Part shown: one piece after another, positions 1 to 11,800 of the stretch
How positions within the stretch are numbered: the first letter of the stretch is position 1
How the letters are laid out: each line of letters opens with the position of its first letter
Source: Diplosphaera chodatii
Taxonomy: Eukaryota > Chlorophyta > Trebouxiophyceae > Prasiolales > Stichococcaceae
Direction: 5' to 3'
Assembly: GCA_032358165.1 (NCBI GenBank)
Contig: JAALGY010000022.1
Span: forward strand, 186,001 to 250,000
Length of the DNA stretch: 64,000 nucleotides
Position numbers and translations under genes: made by a program
Notes under the pieces: generated by a model
Told to the model about the DNA's origin: nothing
The model's database searches: none
The model's input: the letters and a program-made list of their open reading frames with translations, nothing else

Positions 1-3000
1 AACAAGCACAGAGTGCCTGCCATTGAAACTTGCCTTAGTGCTGTGTTTGGCTGATGCATGCGGCACGTGTCGGACAGGATGCCGGACAGATGCTGGCCTG
101 CGAAAATGCGCACCTTCGCAGATGTCTCCACACCACTTGCGCAGGAAGGCGCGTGCAATGGCAGGCTCAGTGGAGAAGATGGCCACCGGCACCGCCCGCT
201 CAGATGTGGGCGTGCCCTGTTGGGTATGTGAGCATGAGGAATCTTGGAACTTTCTAGCTACTGTGCAGTGCTGCCGCCTCCTACAGACAAAGCTGCCTCA
301 TACTACACGAAACGTACCTCAGGGCGGCGTGCAACGACATAATTACAGTTGAGACCCTTGTCCTTGATGCGCTCATCGCCCAGGAACTGCCCCAGCCGCC
401 GCGCTGTTGTGATCGCGCAGCTCTTACGCCCTGCAAATGACATGTGCAGACTCCAATGTGACATATGCAGGGACCCTGTCTCATATCTGGACTAGGCCAC
501 GCTTAGTGCATCTTGCCGACCAAACCACTGCTTGCGCACCCTCGTACTCCTCGATGGACTTGGACATGGTGGACGACTCTGAGATATAGGTCAGCAGCTC
601 CTCAGTCGTGAGGTCCATGCCCTGCAGTTGACCTTGAAGCAGTCATCACACTATGTACAGGGTGTGCTAACAGGTCCTAGAGCACCGACCTGGATGAACG
701 ATGAACCCTTAGCAGGGCAGAGCAGAACATGCCTGGAGCCACATGCATAGTGCGGGAACTGGAAGCAGAAAGTGGACATGCATCCCACCTGGGTGTCCAG
801 CAGGTCCAGCCACCGGTCGGCGACAGCAGCGACGGCGGCGTAGGCCGACACCAGGCTGTCGCCCGCGAGGAACTGTGCAAACACCTCCCCCTGGAACGCC
901 TTGATTAGCTTCAGCTCCCCACGCCGCTTGAGCTCAAAGCCCTGCGGGCACAGCAGACGCAGTGTGCTCTCTGGGAACTCGACTGGAAGACTGGCTGCGA
1001 GCAACAAGCTTTAAAAACCCTCGTATGCATGGTGCAGGTCCATTTGGTGTGAACGCTCAGACACCTTCAGTTCAGCCAGCGAGCCATCGTCATTGAACAC
1101 TGCGTATCGCTTCTTGATGAGCTTGCCCTCCTCCTTGCTGGCTGGCAACACCATCGCCTGCATCCAAACACCAAATGTGTCATGCTGCTTGGCATATGAT
1201 ATGGCATGCCACTCCACTTTGCTCTTCACAAGGGGCAAGCTGGTGCTCCACGGCAAGTTTGATGGTGCAAGCCAATCACGCAGTTTGATGAGTGAAATGT
1301 CACCAATGCATACAGCTGCGCGGCCACTGAGACCCTTTGTCTTTGCACTTTGGCGGCGTTCTGGCATTTGCTGGCCTTTCAGACAGAGCGATTGCCTGCT
1401 GGCCTTACCTTGTACGGCCCGTCCACTTCGAACTCGATGGACATCTCTGAGCTCGTGGTGTATGACTTGTCAGCAGCGTCCGTCAGGGTGGCATATTGCG
1501 GGTTGGTCTGGTGCTTGGCCACCATGACATTGAGCACCACGCATGGGTAGCTGATCCGCAGGTCCTTGCCATTCACATTTTGCAGCTGCAAAGTGGTCAG
1601 AACAACAGCGTTATGTCTCCAAACGACGAGCAATGCCAGTGACTTAAAGAAGTCACACGATGCCATGACTGCTTGACTGCAGTAGGTGTGTTGTTTGCTG
1701 TGTTAAAATGATCAGCACGACAGCTGCATGCTGGCCAGGGATGGAGAGCAGGTACCTTGAAGTTCTCGGGGAAGGAAGACGGCAGGCAGCACCAGATGCC
1801 ATCCGTGTCTAGCTCCAGAGGCACACCAATCTGCTCCACCAGCCGCGCTGCTCGCTGCAGGGAAGAAACGGCGGGTCTTGAGCAACTCGTGTGTACTTCT
1901 CGTTGACCAAACGATTGTGACCAGTAGCAGTGAGCACGATGACTTGTGGCCTTGGTCAGTCAATGGCAACTAGCGCACATTGATGATGCCAGCGCCGCAG
2001 TGCGTCACAACACCCGCCATCTCCATTGAGTACCAGCGGGCACCCTGCAGCATGGACAGTGCCGGGTCGCCATGCCCGCCACCAGAGGGGTGAGCGGCTG
2101 CACAATGGCTGCAGTCGGCTGAACAGTGATGATTGCAGCAGGTGCTGTCAGCAACAATGCAAGTGCCGTCCGCGGCACACACCTTGCGCATGACGTAGCC
2201 ATAGAAGGAGTTGAGGATGCACTTGTGCGCCAGCTGCAGGCTGTCATACAGGACCACCATGTCTGTCGCCTCCTGGGCCTTCAACGAGTTGCCCGCCGCC
2301 TGCAGATGGGCAAATGGGCACGGTCAGCGGTATGAAAGCAACGAGGGTCACTGTGCAGGTCACTGAGGCGAGCATGATTGACATGGATAACGGATCAATT
2401 AACATAGCCACATCGCTGCTTGGCGTGCAGGTCGGAGCATCTGTGCAACATGCGCGCCTTGCTTGCTTGTGCTTACAGCGTTACACCAGCTGCTGTGCAA
2501 CGAGCGCACCTTGGCATCCTCCAGGGCGCCCTTCCACTTCTTGTTGAGCGCCTTGTACTCGTAGCGGCGGTCGCGGAACGCCCGCACCGTGCCCACATAG
2601 AAATCATTTTCCCGCTGGCACACGCCCGCCTCCCGCCGCTCCTCCACCGGCTTGTCCAGCACCCGCTTGTACACCTGACAACGGTAGCCAGTGGCAGCAT
2701 TTGTGGAACCAGCTGCCAAAGTGGACATGCAGGGTTGAGAGCCAGTGGGCACTCTGGTGGCTCAGTGCTCAGTGTTGTGAGGCTGCATGCAGACATGTCT
2801 GTGAGGCCATCAGCAGGGCAGGCACCTTCTGGCAGTACTTCTTGAGGCGGTCTCGGAGGATCTTGGTGCGCTCCTCGTAGGGCAGGTCGGTGTAGAAGCG
2901 CGGGGTGCCGCCCGCCTCCTCCGCCGAAAACGTCTCCGTCTGCAGGATGGGCAGCGCATGATTGATCAGCTGAACTCAGGGCTTACTAAGCATCGGTGTT

Positions 3001-6000
3001 CACGCCGCGGCTGACATGCCTCCATCAGCGTCCTTGCCGAGAACTGCTATGCATCTGCATGATGCAACATATGAATGTCCACCCTGCAGTGGTGCGGCGT
3101 GCAGGCACCTGCAGCTGGTTCTTCAGTGAGTAGTACTCGGAAGCGGTTGCGGAAAACGTCTCGCCACGCCACACCCACTCCATCGGGCGCAGGCACGTCT
3201 TGCCGGGGTGGTTGAACTCGCAGGCCGCGCAGTCTTCGTCCGTCACAATGGCACTGGGCTGCAGCCTGCGGCACGCTCAAACTCCATGCATAAGTGTCTG
3301 CAATGCTGGGTGCAGGCTGGCACAGGACAACGCAGCTGTTTCCTTCAGGGTGAAAACATGGGAGGCATACACCTGACGGCGCTCAAACACAAATGGGCCT
3401 CATTTAATGGTAATTCAAGCAGCAGTGTGCAGCAGCTGTGGTATGCACCTGTTGGTGAGGATGATGTTGGGGTACATGGCAGCGACGTCCAGGTGGTAGA
3501 TGAGCGGTGTCTCCTCCCGCGCCGGCACATCCCGCAACCCCTCCAGCGCCTCCGCAATCTCGCCCCGCACCTGCACCACAAGCAGATGCATTGTCAAGAC
3601 TGATCATGAACATCAGATAAACCCTGACACCTGCACCACCGGTGTTCTGACGGAGGCATGCCTGCAGCTGTTAAACATGGCTGAGCTGAACCGACCTGAT
3701 TGTAGTTTGAGATGTCGGCCACGGCCATCTTGCCCTCCACCTCAATGGCGTACTTCAGGTCATCCTCCAGGCTGTCCAGCAGCGCCTGCAAAGAGACGAC
3801 ATGACAGCTCAACCATCTGCTTTACAACTGTTGACCAGCTGCCCACCCGAGCATCGCTCCTAGCCAGCAACTTAATGGCTGCAAATGGTGTTTGCTGGGG
3901 TGCAATGCAGAGCAGCGGCCACATCGACGATACTCGTCAGCTCCGGCGCCGCACCTGGTACGCAGCCGGCTGCAGCTTGAAGCGGGTGGGCAGGTCGGAG
4001 CGGAAGATGCCAGACTCCAGGGCCTCCACCTTGCCGCCGATGTACGTCTCGCTGTCCAGCAGGTGGCCCTTCCACATCGCCTCCGCCGCCGCGCTGTGCT
4101 TGTTGGGCGCCAGCACATTGGCCTGCGCCATATGGAACATCTTAGCACAACCAGCAATTGGCCTGGTCAGCTGACTTGATTGCAGTGAGTCTGAGTCTTG
4201 ACACAGCACTGGCATGGTTCTGGTGGCCTGTGTGCAACATTGGCGGTGGCTTGCCAAGGTTGCTCGTTGCAGGATTGGCATCAATCCGCCTGCGTCACCA
4301 GCCTCACCTCGAAGGCCTGCACCATGAGCAGCGCCTCGCACAGCGTGCCGGAGCCCTTGCGCAGCACCTCGTCCGGCGGCAGCGGGATGACGGTCGCGAG
4401 CGAGAAGATGAAGGGGTGGATGTACGTCATGTACAGGTAGTAGGTGGACAGCGCGTCGGACACCGAGTAGCTGGCCATGGCCTGCGGGGCCTCCGCCGCA
4501 AATCGCAGCATGTCCTCCGGATCCACCTCGATGGGGTCGAAGCCCAGCTTGGCCCTCGTCACCGCCTGCACAGCCAGTACCGCAAGGTCAGCGGGTGGAT
4601 ACAGATGTTGGTAGGCTTCAGGGTCAGCAGGCGTATGTAAACGTGCATCCTGCATCAGCACGAATCAGAAGTGGAGGGCCCTGGGTCTAGATGCAGATGG
4701 GGCAGGTCTGCAGGGTGTGCTGTGGCACCTTGAGGCCGCGGCTGCCCTGGGGCAGGTAGGAGTCGCGGTTCACCCACGCCAGGCAGTCCATGTGCACACC
4801 AAACCTGCATGGGAGCAGCAGATATGATGGTAACTCACATCAGTCACCAGAACAGCTGACTTATCGACCCTTGTATCCAATGGGGTTGCAAGTTGGCAGC
4901 AGCTGAGGTGGAGACATGCATGCGAACGACCAGGTGGCAAACCTGGACAGGCAGTTGCCGCCTGGCTTGTCCATCTTGAACCCGATCTCCTGAAACATGT
5001 CCATGCCGTGCACTGCAGAACGCGTCTCCATGAAAGGCCAGTCGAAGAAGTCGCCGTTGTATGTCACATACACCGCTGGCTTGACCTGCGCCAGATTTGC
5101 AGGTATTATACAAATATACGAGGATCCGTGCTTGTTTGATGCTAGCACTGCCAAAGATGCGCGCGCTGTGGCGAAGATATGCATCCTTGGATGCACTCAA
5201 GAGTGCATCCAGCTGCTCGGTGGCGGGGTGTCAGTGAAGGAAGCAGCACCTCGCGCATGTGGTCATACCACCGCCGCAGCGTCGCCTTCTCGTCCGGCTC
5301 ATTGAAGATGGTAAATGGCCCTGCAGATGCAAGCCACAACACTGACTCTGCGGGCGTGCCCATCTGGAAGAGTCAGCCAGTCAGTGACTGCAAGGTCTGC
5401 TGAACACCGAGACTGCTGACAGCCGGTCCAGTCAGACCGGCCATCTGGGCACCTTCAAACTCAGGCTTGGGCGTGTACTCAAAGGGGCCGATGTCGGCGC
5501 CCACCACCTCCCGATTCACGATCAGGTAGCCCACCTTGTCGATCATGTACGAGATCATGAACACCTGTGCAGTACAAGCCTCTGTCAGGGCCAATGGCTG
5601 GTTGCTGCAGACAGTACCTGAGGAGTCAACCTGCATGTTGGCATGATGTGCTGGCACTGAGGGCGGAGCCGGTACTGCCTCGCACGGACCCACCTGATCG
5701 TACTCTGCGTTGGGGAACTGCAGCGGCAGCTTGGTGGTCTCAATGTCGAAGGCGCAGATGCGGGGCTCCGCCCAGCGGATCATGTCCTCCCGCCGCTGCA
5801 GGCTGACGCGCCCGGCCTGCATAATGGATGCAAGCATGAGACAAGCTACGAAACAGCCGTCGATCAGCGGCCGGCAGCCGTTTGCCCAGCAGGCCCCAGC
5901 CGCTCTTCCGCTGCAGGGCCGAGATGTCAGAGGATCGAGTCGCTGGAGGACACGGTGAGGCACCCAGTGCAGGGTGGGCGCAGGCAGCGCACCGTGGCCC

Positions 6001-7941
6001 TGACGGTGTACCACCAGCCGCAGCGCACCCCCATGTCGATGGCCCACCGCATGTGGAAAGGCACATCATACTCCCGCACGTCCTCCACAGCCTCCAGCGC
6101 ATCCTGCAGCAACATCATGGCTGAGCAGGCTGAGAATGCTTAGTCGGCTGGTAGCTTCTCAGATGACCACTTCAGCATGGTTGACAGCGTGCACACCTCC
6201 ACATGCTGCAACACTCTGTGTGCAACAGTTGTACACTTGATGACATTGCTGTCGACATCGATTCTGTTGCTGTTGTTTTGAACTGTGTGCTCTGAGGGTG
6301 GTGAGGTGTAGACTCGGGTGCGTGCCTTGACGCGGTCCTTGGTGGAGCGCTCGCCCACCTCCTCGCACGCATACGCCGCTGCAGCCTTCGCCTTAGCCCT
6401 ACAGTGGCCAGCCAACATCATCACAGCACACTTGGTAGCGGACGGCCAGCGGACGGTCAGCCGGGGGAGGACGCAGCGGGGGTATAGGTCAGTCATGGTT
6501 ATTGCATGCTGCAGGGGCGCAGCATGTACCTGTTGCGGCGGACGAGCGGGAAGCAGTCGCGCTTGACCTCAGCCAGCTGCTGCTCGTTCCAGAAGCTCAG
6601 CTTGAGCAGCCGGCGCTTCAGGCCGCTCAGGTGGTTCTTCTGCCGGCCCCAAGACGACATACAGCATCAGCGTGACGGCAGCCCAAGAATCCGCAGCACA
6701 GTGCACTATTAGCAGGCATACATATGGTGATCGATACATCGTAAGACTCTGAGGACGCTCACCAGGTCCAGGTCCTCACGCTCCACAATGCTGATGTCAC
6801 GGATGGCATTCTCGTACTTGCGCCGCAGCAGCGCATCCACCTCCATCTCCAACCCATCCTGCGACCGTTCGTGTGACAGCTGAGGCATGTGCCAAGCACC
6901 ATGAGTGCTCGCCACAGACGGTGCAGGACCTCTGGCATGGGGCGCCCAGTCCCACCTTGATTTGCAGGTAGAAGTAGGGCGTGTAGCGCACGTTGGCCTG
7001 AAACATGGAGCCGTCCTGCAGACGAAACAACAAGTTGGATGCCATACCTGTTTTCGTCAATGAACGTGCTGAAAGCATAATGTGGGACAAGGCCGATCCA
7101 ATTGACTGACTACCCAGGTATGTGAGACGTCGCACCTGGCACATGAAGTAGCAGTTGATGGCGCTGACGACGTGCCCTGCCTCCTTATCCTCGACGGATG
7201 TCTGCGCGGGACATGAACAGCAGTGAAGGAGACCAGTATGGACTCGAGTCGCCTGAGGGAGCAGCTGAACGTATGAACTGACGCAGAGCATCTGCAGTGG
7301 ACCGCACACCGTGGTGTAGTTCATCAGCCAGCCGATGCGGTCCTCGCCCTCTGTGAAGCACCCAAAGCCAAGTCCCTCCTCCAGGGCCCCATGGTCGTCC
7401 TGCGTGAAAGATGCACTCTGCCTCATCGCACATCCTTGGGCAAGAGGCGCATGACACGTTGATGCCCACATAGGACACAGCATGCAGTGCTGCGCCGAAC
7501 GAGCACCAGAATGGGAGCCGCCTTGACGGGCAGCAGGCTGCTCACATGGGCCTTGTATCTGGTGGCAAGCGTCTCGCCGCCCTCGCCGTCGCCGTGTGCA
7601 GAGCCAAAGTAGTTGCCGTTGTGGCGCCTGCCGCCGCCGCGACCGCCGCCGCTGCGCCCACCGCGCCCGCCGCCACGGCCTCCACGGCCTCCACGGCCAC
7701 CCCGGCCTCCGCCCCTGCGATATCACCAGGTGGACATCTGCTAAGGGTTCCCATCTATGAGCAGGAATCATAACTTCGCCCTGTATTTGCGTGTCCGCGA
7801 TGCAATCGTTTGTCATGAAAGTTTTGCGCACCTGCCAGGAGCATCGCGAGCGCCCAATGATGTCTTCTGGCCGCCGGCGCTGAATGCCATGCCACCACCG
7901 GAGCGTCCGCCGGGGGCGCGGCCACGACCCTGCCCGCTCAT
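1..7941 (-). CDS. POLE: DNA polymerase epsilon catalytic subunit (partial, C-terminal part outside window)
   Basis: Leading-strand replicative DNA polymerase with 3'-5' proofreading, nuclear. About 27 exons on the minus strand read in family order. The ATG at 7941 opens exon 1 (7941-7832); exon 2 starts at 7714 and encodes an RGG-rich tail, then ATRYKAH. Exonuclease motifs are FDIETTKLP (about 5745), NGDFFDWPF (about 5040) and [13 protein letters not shown] (about 4460). Polymerase motifs are [14 protein letters not shown] (about 3475), [15 protein letters not shown] (about 2220) and ELDTDGIWC (about 1800). The four cysteines of the Fe-S CysX motif of the family are kept: [14 protein letters not shown] (about 3225) and GVCQREND (about 2620). 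The reading frame reaches the start of the region after the palm/thumb (AVPVAIFS, about 190) and leaves the window; the inactive C-terminal polymerase half and zinc fingers are not seen. It is divergent from the CHL1-type helicase gene. Identity is very sure; exon edges are approximate. Confidence 0.97.
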
Positions 7942-8838
7942 TGCGGCGAGCAAGCCAGCTCAGGGCAACCGCTGGCTGCTGTCAGCTGGCGGCTATGGAG
8001 TTTTCCCCATGGCTTTTGTGTCTCGCCACGGCCAGCGGCGTGGGTGCAAGGCCAAAGGCAGCAGCGATGCTGCTGGCTCAAGAGAACTACACGCTGATCA
8101 GGCCGCCATGCGGGTCAATGTGACTTGCTGCCGCGTGCGCGGGCTGTGCTCGGGCTTGCAAACGATGACCGTCGCTGCGCCTTGGCTCCCATTGCGCCCC
8201 AAAAGTACACTAAGCCCCGGCAAAGCCTCGGTGAGGGCGGGTAAACTCCCAGTGCTGTGAAACTGCAAATAGGTCCCTCTCATAAGCGTTTTGACACCTA
8301 TGCTGCACTGCAGAGCATTTGGCGCATGATTGTTTTCTGTACTGATGCACAGCAAACGTGCAGCAGAACGCACGTTGAGCGCACTGTAGAGTCGATGGGA
8401 TGGAAACAATCAATCATAGATCCTCTTGCGAGAGGTGGCGAGCACACCAGCTGCAGGATTATCATGCAGGGCCGCAGCGCATGTTCAAACTGGTGCCCGT
8501 CTTCAAATGCTGCGCTGGACAGATCGCACGTGCAGGTGCAGGTAGACAGGTTGGACCACGGACCCCAGAGGCCTATCTGCTGGTCTCAGCATGCTGCTGG
8601 TCTCAGCATGTGTGAGCCACAGGCATGCGGTTTGGCCACATCCTCTTGCGATTCGGTGTTAACAGATTGAATTTGTCTCGAGAGAGAGATCTAGTGTCAT
8701 CGGTAGCCTGATCTGGAGAACTTGCTTAAGAGGCTGAGATATTGGTCCTGCAAGTTATAATGTTGAGCGAGACGTTGTATGGTAGGAACGCGCCATGGCT
8801 GACCTGAAGGCTGGGACTTCCCTGCCCGCGGCACAGGC
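7942..8838. promoter_or_regulatory. Shared upstream region between POLE and CHL1-type helicase
   Basis: About 0.9 kb lies between two head-to-head start codons (7941 minus, 8839 plus), so it probably holds both promoters. No supported coding exon was seen. It contains a 17-base tandem duplication near 8577-8610 (unit TGCTGGTCTCAGCATGC). No TATA-like element stands out. Confidence 0.5.
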
Positions 8839-11800
8839 ATGGCCGCAGGCGCTCTGCTCGAAGCAAGCAAGCCAGATGGTGCGAAACAGGATGCACAGAC
8901 GGATACAGTGGTAAATCCGACTGGCAGCGTGATGATTGTCATAGTGCGCCTGTCACCAATACCATCAAGATGTTGCAGCGTCAGCAGTTGCGCAATTTCT
9001 GCCTGCAGGGACCATTGCCGCAGCGACGCCACCTCGAGCACGAACACACTTCCCAGCGTTCCCATACGATCCACCATACCCCATTCAGCAGGACTTTATG
9101 GCTGCAGTCTATCGCCGGCTCCAGAGCGGCGGCATCGGCCTGTTCGAAAGCCCCACAGGCAAGCAAGTCGTCGTCAGCAAACACCTGCTCTAGGTCATGA
9201 TACTGGGTCGTGACTTGCTACAGTAGCTAAACAGCATCTCTGCAATGCACTAACTACTGTTACCCCACATGCTTGCAGGCACGGGCAAGACGCTCAGCCT
9301 TATCTGCAGCGTGCTGCAATGGCTGGAGGACAAGCGGGAGGCCGAGCTGGCAGCGTCCACTGCAGTTGTGAAAGACAAAGCGCAGACGCCACAGCCGACC
9401 AAAAATGGTGATAGCTATCGCCAGCGCACAGCGCAGTCGATCCCTTTTCACTATTGGCAGCCCCGGAGTATGTGGGTATCTTCACGTACGCACATCGAAG
9501 TGGGAAGTGCTTTAGTGTGCAGGTGCAGCAGAGGACGATGAGCCAGCTTGGATGCGGGATCACGCCTCGGTGCGGCACGCAGAGTATGCACTGGCGGCAG
9601 AAGCAGCACGCAAGGCGCGCATATCGGCAGCGCACGCTCGGGCCAGGGCGGCACAGCAGCGGCGCGCAAAACGGAAGGTCAGCACATGGGTGGCGTACAG
9701 ACGCATGCAGTTCTGCACTGTTCTTAGCATCTGTAGAGGGGTCCAGCGCACGCCCTGAACGCAACCAACCACCACCTCAGACGCTGGGGCACTTCCTTAT
9801 TGCTACATCGAGGTGTGGCAGCAGCACACCCGCTGTTATGTCCTGCCTGACGCTGCACCCTGTGCACAATTGCAGGATTCGGCAGCGAAGGCAGCACAGG
9901 CAGCCGATGGTGGCACCAATGAGGATGCCGACTTTGTGCTGGACGAGTGGGACAGCGACGGCGGGCGGGCTGGCACCAAGCGCGGCGCCGCCGCTGTCAG
10001 GTGCGTGCTTGCAGCTCCCCAATGGGGCATGCGCTGCCGTTTTGTGATGTTGAAGTGGCCGCTGGTGCTGATGTCAGTGTAAGGAAGTCGATCTGTGAGC
10101 CATTTTTGGCTCAGCCGATTGGCATGCTCTATGTCCTGCAGACGGCTGCCTAACAGCAGCGACAGCGAGGACAGCGGTGGTGCGGCAGACAGCGCCGCAG
10201 ACCTCGAGGAGGAGGATGCACCCCGCCCACCCCGCACCCAGGTTACAAGACCCTAGCAAGCCTATAATGGCTTGTCATTGTCAGCGTCTCGTCCACGCTT
10301 TTGCTTACAATGGCATTTTGCTGCTACGATTCAGCAGCATATAGCACAGCATCCTGACGGCCGTCTATGTATGGCTTGCAGGTCATCTTTGCCAGCCGCA
10401 CACACTCGCAGCTGAGCCAGTTCGTGGGGGAGCTTCGCCGCACGCCCTTCGCCCTCAGCATAGCCTCTGTGGCCCTGGCCTCTCGCAAGGTGCTCAAATG
10501 ATGGATGGCATTGTCCTCCTCAACAGCATCTGTAGTGCTCTGCTCAGGGCTCAAATGATGACCACTCCCTGTCGGCCTTTTGTGTCTGCTAGCTGGACTG
10601 TCACTGTGTCAGCTATGTCAGCATCAAAAGGCAGAGGTTGGCTGAGGGACCAGAGTTGCTCCGCAGGTGCTGTGCATCAACGAGGAGGTGGCGCAGCTGC
10701 GCAGCGGCGCGCGCATCAGCGAAAGGTGCCTGGACCTGCAGCAGCAGCGTGCCAAGCGGCAGGCCAGCACAGATGAGGCGGCGCCAACGACCCACGGCAA
10801 TGCCAAGGTGCTTCCTTCAAGCTCAGGGGTATACACATGAGAGCATGAAATGAGACTGGGCCCGGCGTGCTATGACCAGCACCGCCGACAAGGCATCAAG
10901 CGCAGTAGATGCCACATTTGTGGCTGTGCGGCAGGCTCACAAAGGCAGGGGCGGCTGCCCATTCCTAGCTGCGCCGCAGAAGGCGAGCACCGCATTTCGT
11001 GCCGGCCTCCTCGGGGCTCCACGAGATGTGGAGGAGCTGGTGAGGCATCCGCCTGGGGCACCAACACCCTGAGTTTCTGATCTGCCGGCTGAGCTCGATG
11101 CCTCTGGTGTGCCTCCAGCATGGTGGCGATGCTGAGGGTGATGGTGACAGCCTCCGGACTCAGCATGTGCTGCCCATGCCTCATCAGTGGCTCTGCCTGA
11201 TCTGATCGAGAACCGACAGCTGGCGGTGCGCTAAGTTTGGCATGGGCGATGCAGGTGACGTCAGGCAGGCGCAAGGCGGTGTGCCCCTACTACGCAGCGC
11301 GAGGGGCGGCGGCAGAGGCGGACCTGCTGCTGGTGCCCTATGGCGCACTGCTCACACAGGTGCGGTCAGACATCTGGATTCCCAAGCCTCGGCTGCAGCG
11401 CAGTGTCAACTTGGACGGGCAGCTAGACGTACAAGAAGCCCACGGCGTGCAGCTCGTGGAGACAAGGTTGCAACCCATGTGGGCCACAGAGCGGTATCTG
11501 CACCCACGCAGGAGACGCGAGAGGCACTGGGCATCCGACTGGAGGGCGCGGTGCTGGTCATCGACGAGGCGCACAACCTGGTGGACGCAGTCAACAGCGC
11601 GCACTCGGCGGCGCTCTCCGCCGGGGCGGCCTCAGCGGCGGCGGGGCAGCTGGACGCCTACTGGACCCGCTTCAGCGGCCGCCTTGCGCCAGGTGACAGG
11701 ATGGGTCCGCTTGGCACCTGTGGCCGACTGTCAAGGATCTAGCCCATGCTCCACCTGTTCTTGGTCAGGATTGATGACATGCCCAACACCTTGAGAGATC

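Noticed and set aside
7542..7754. Ala/Val-rich frames on both strands near the POLE start
   Set aside because: They are other frames of the RGG-rich repeat exon of POLE.
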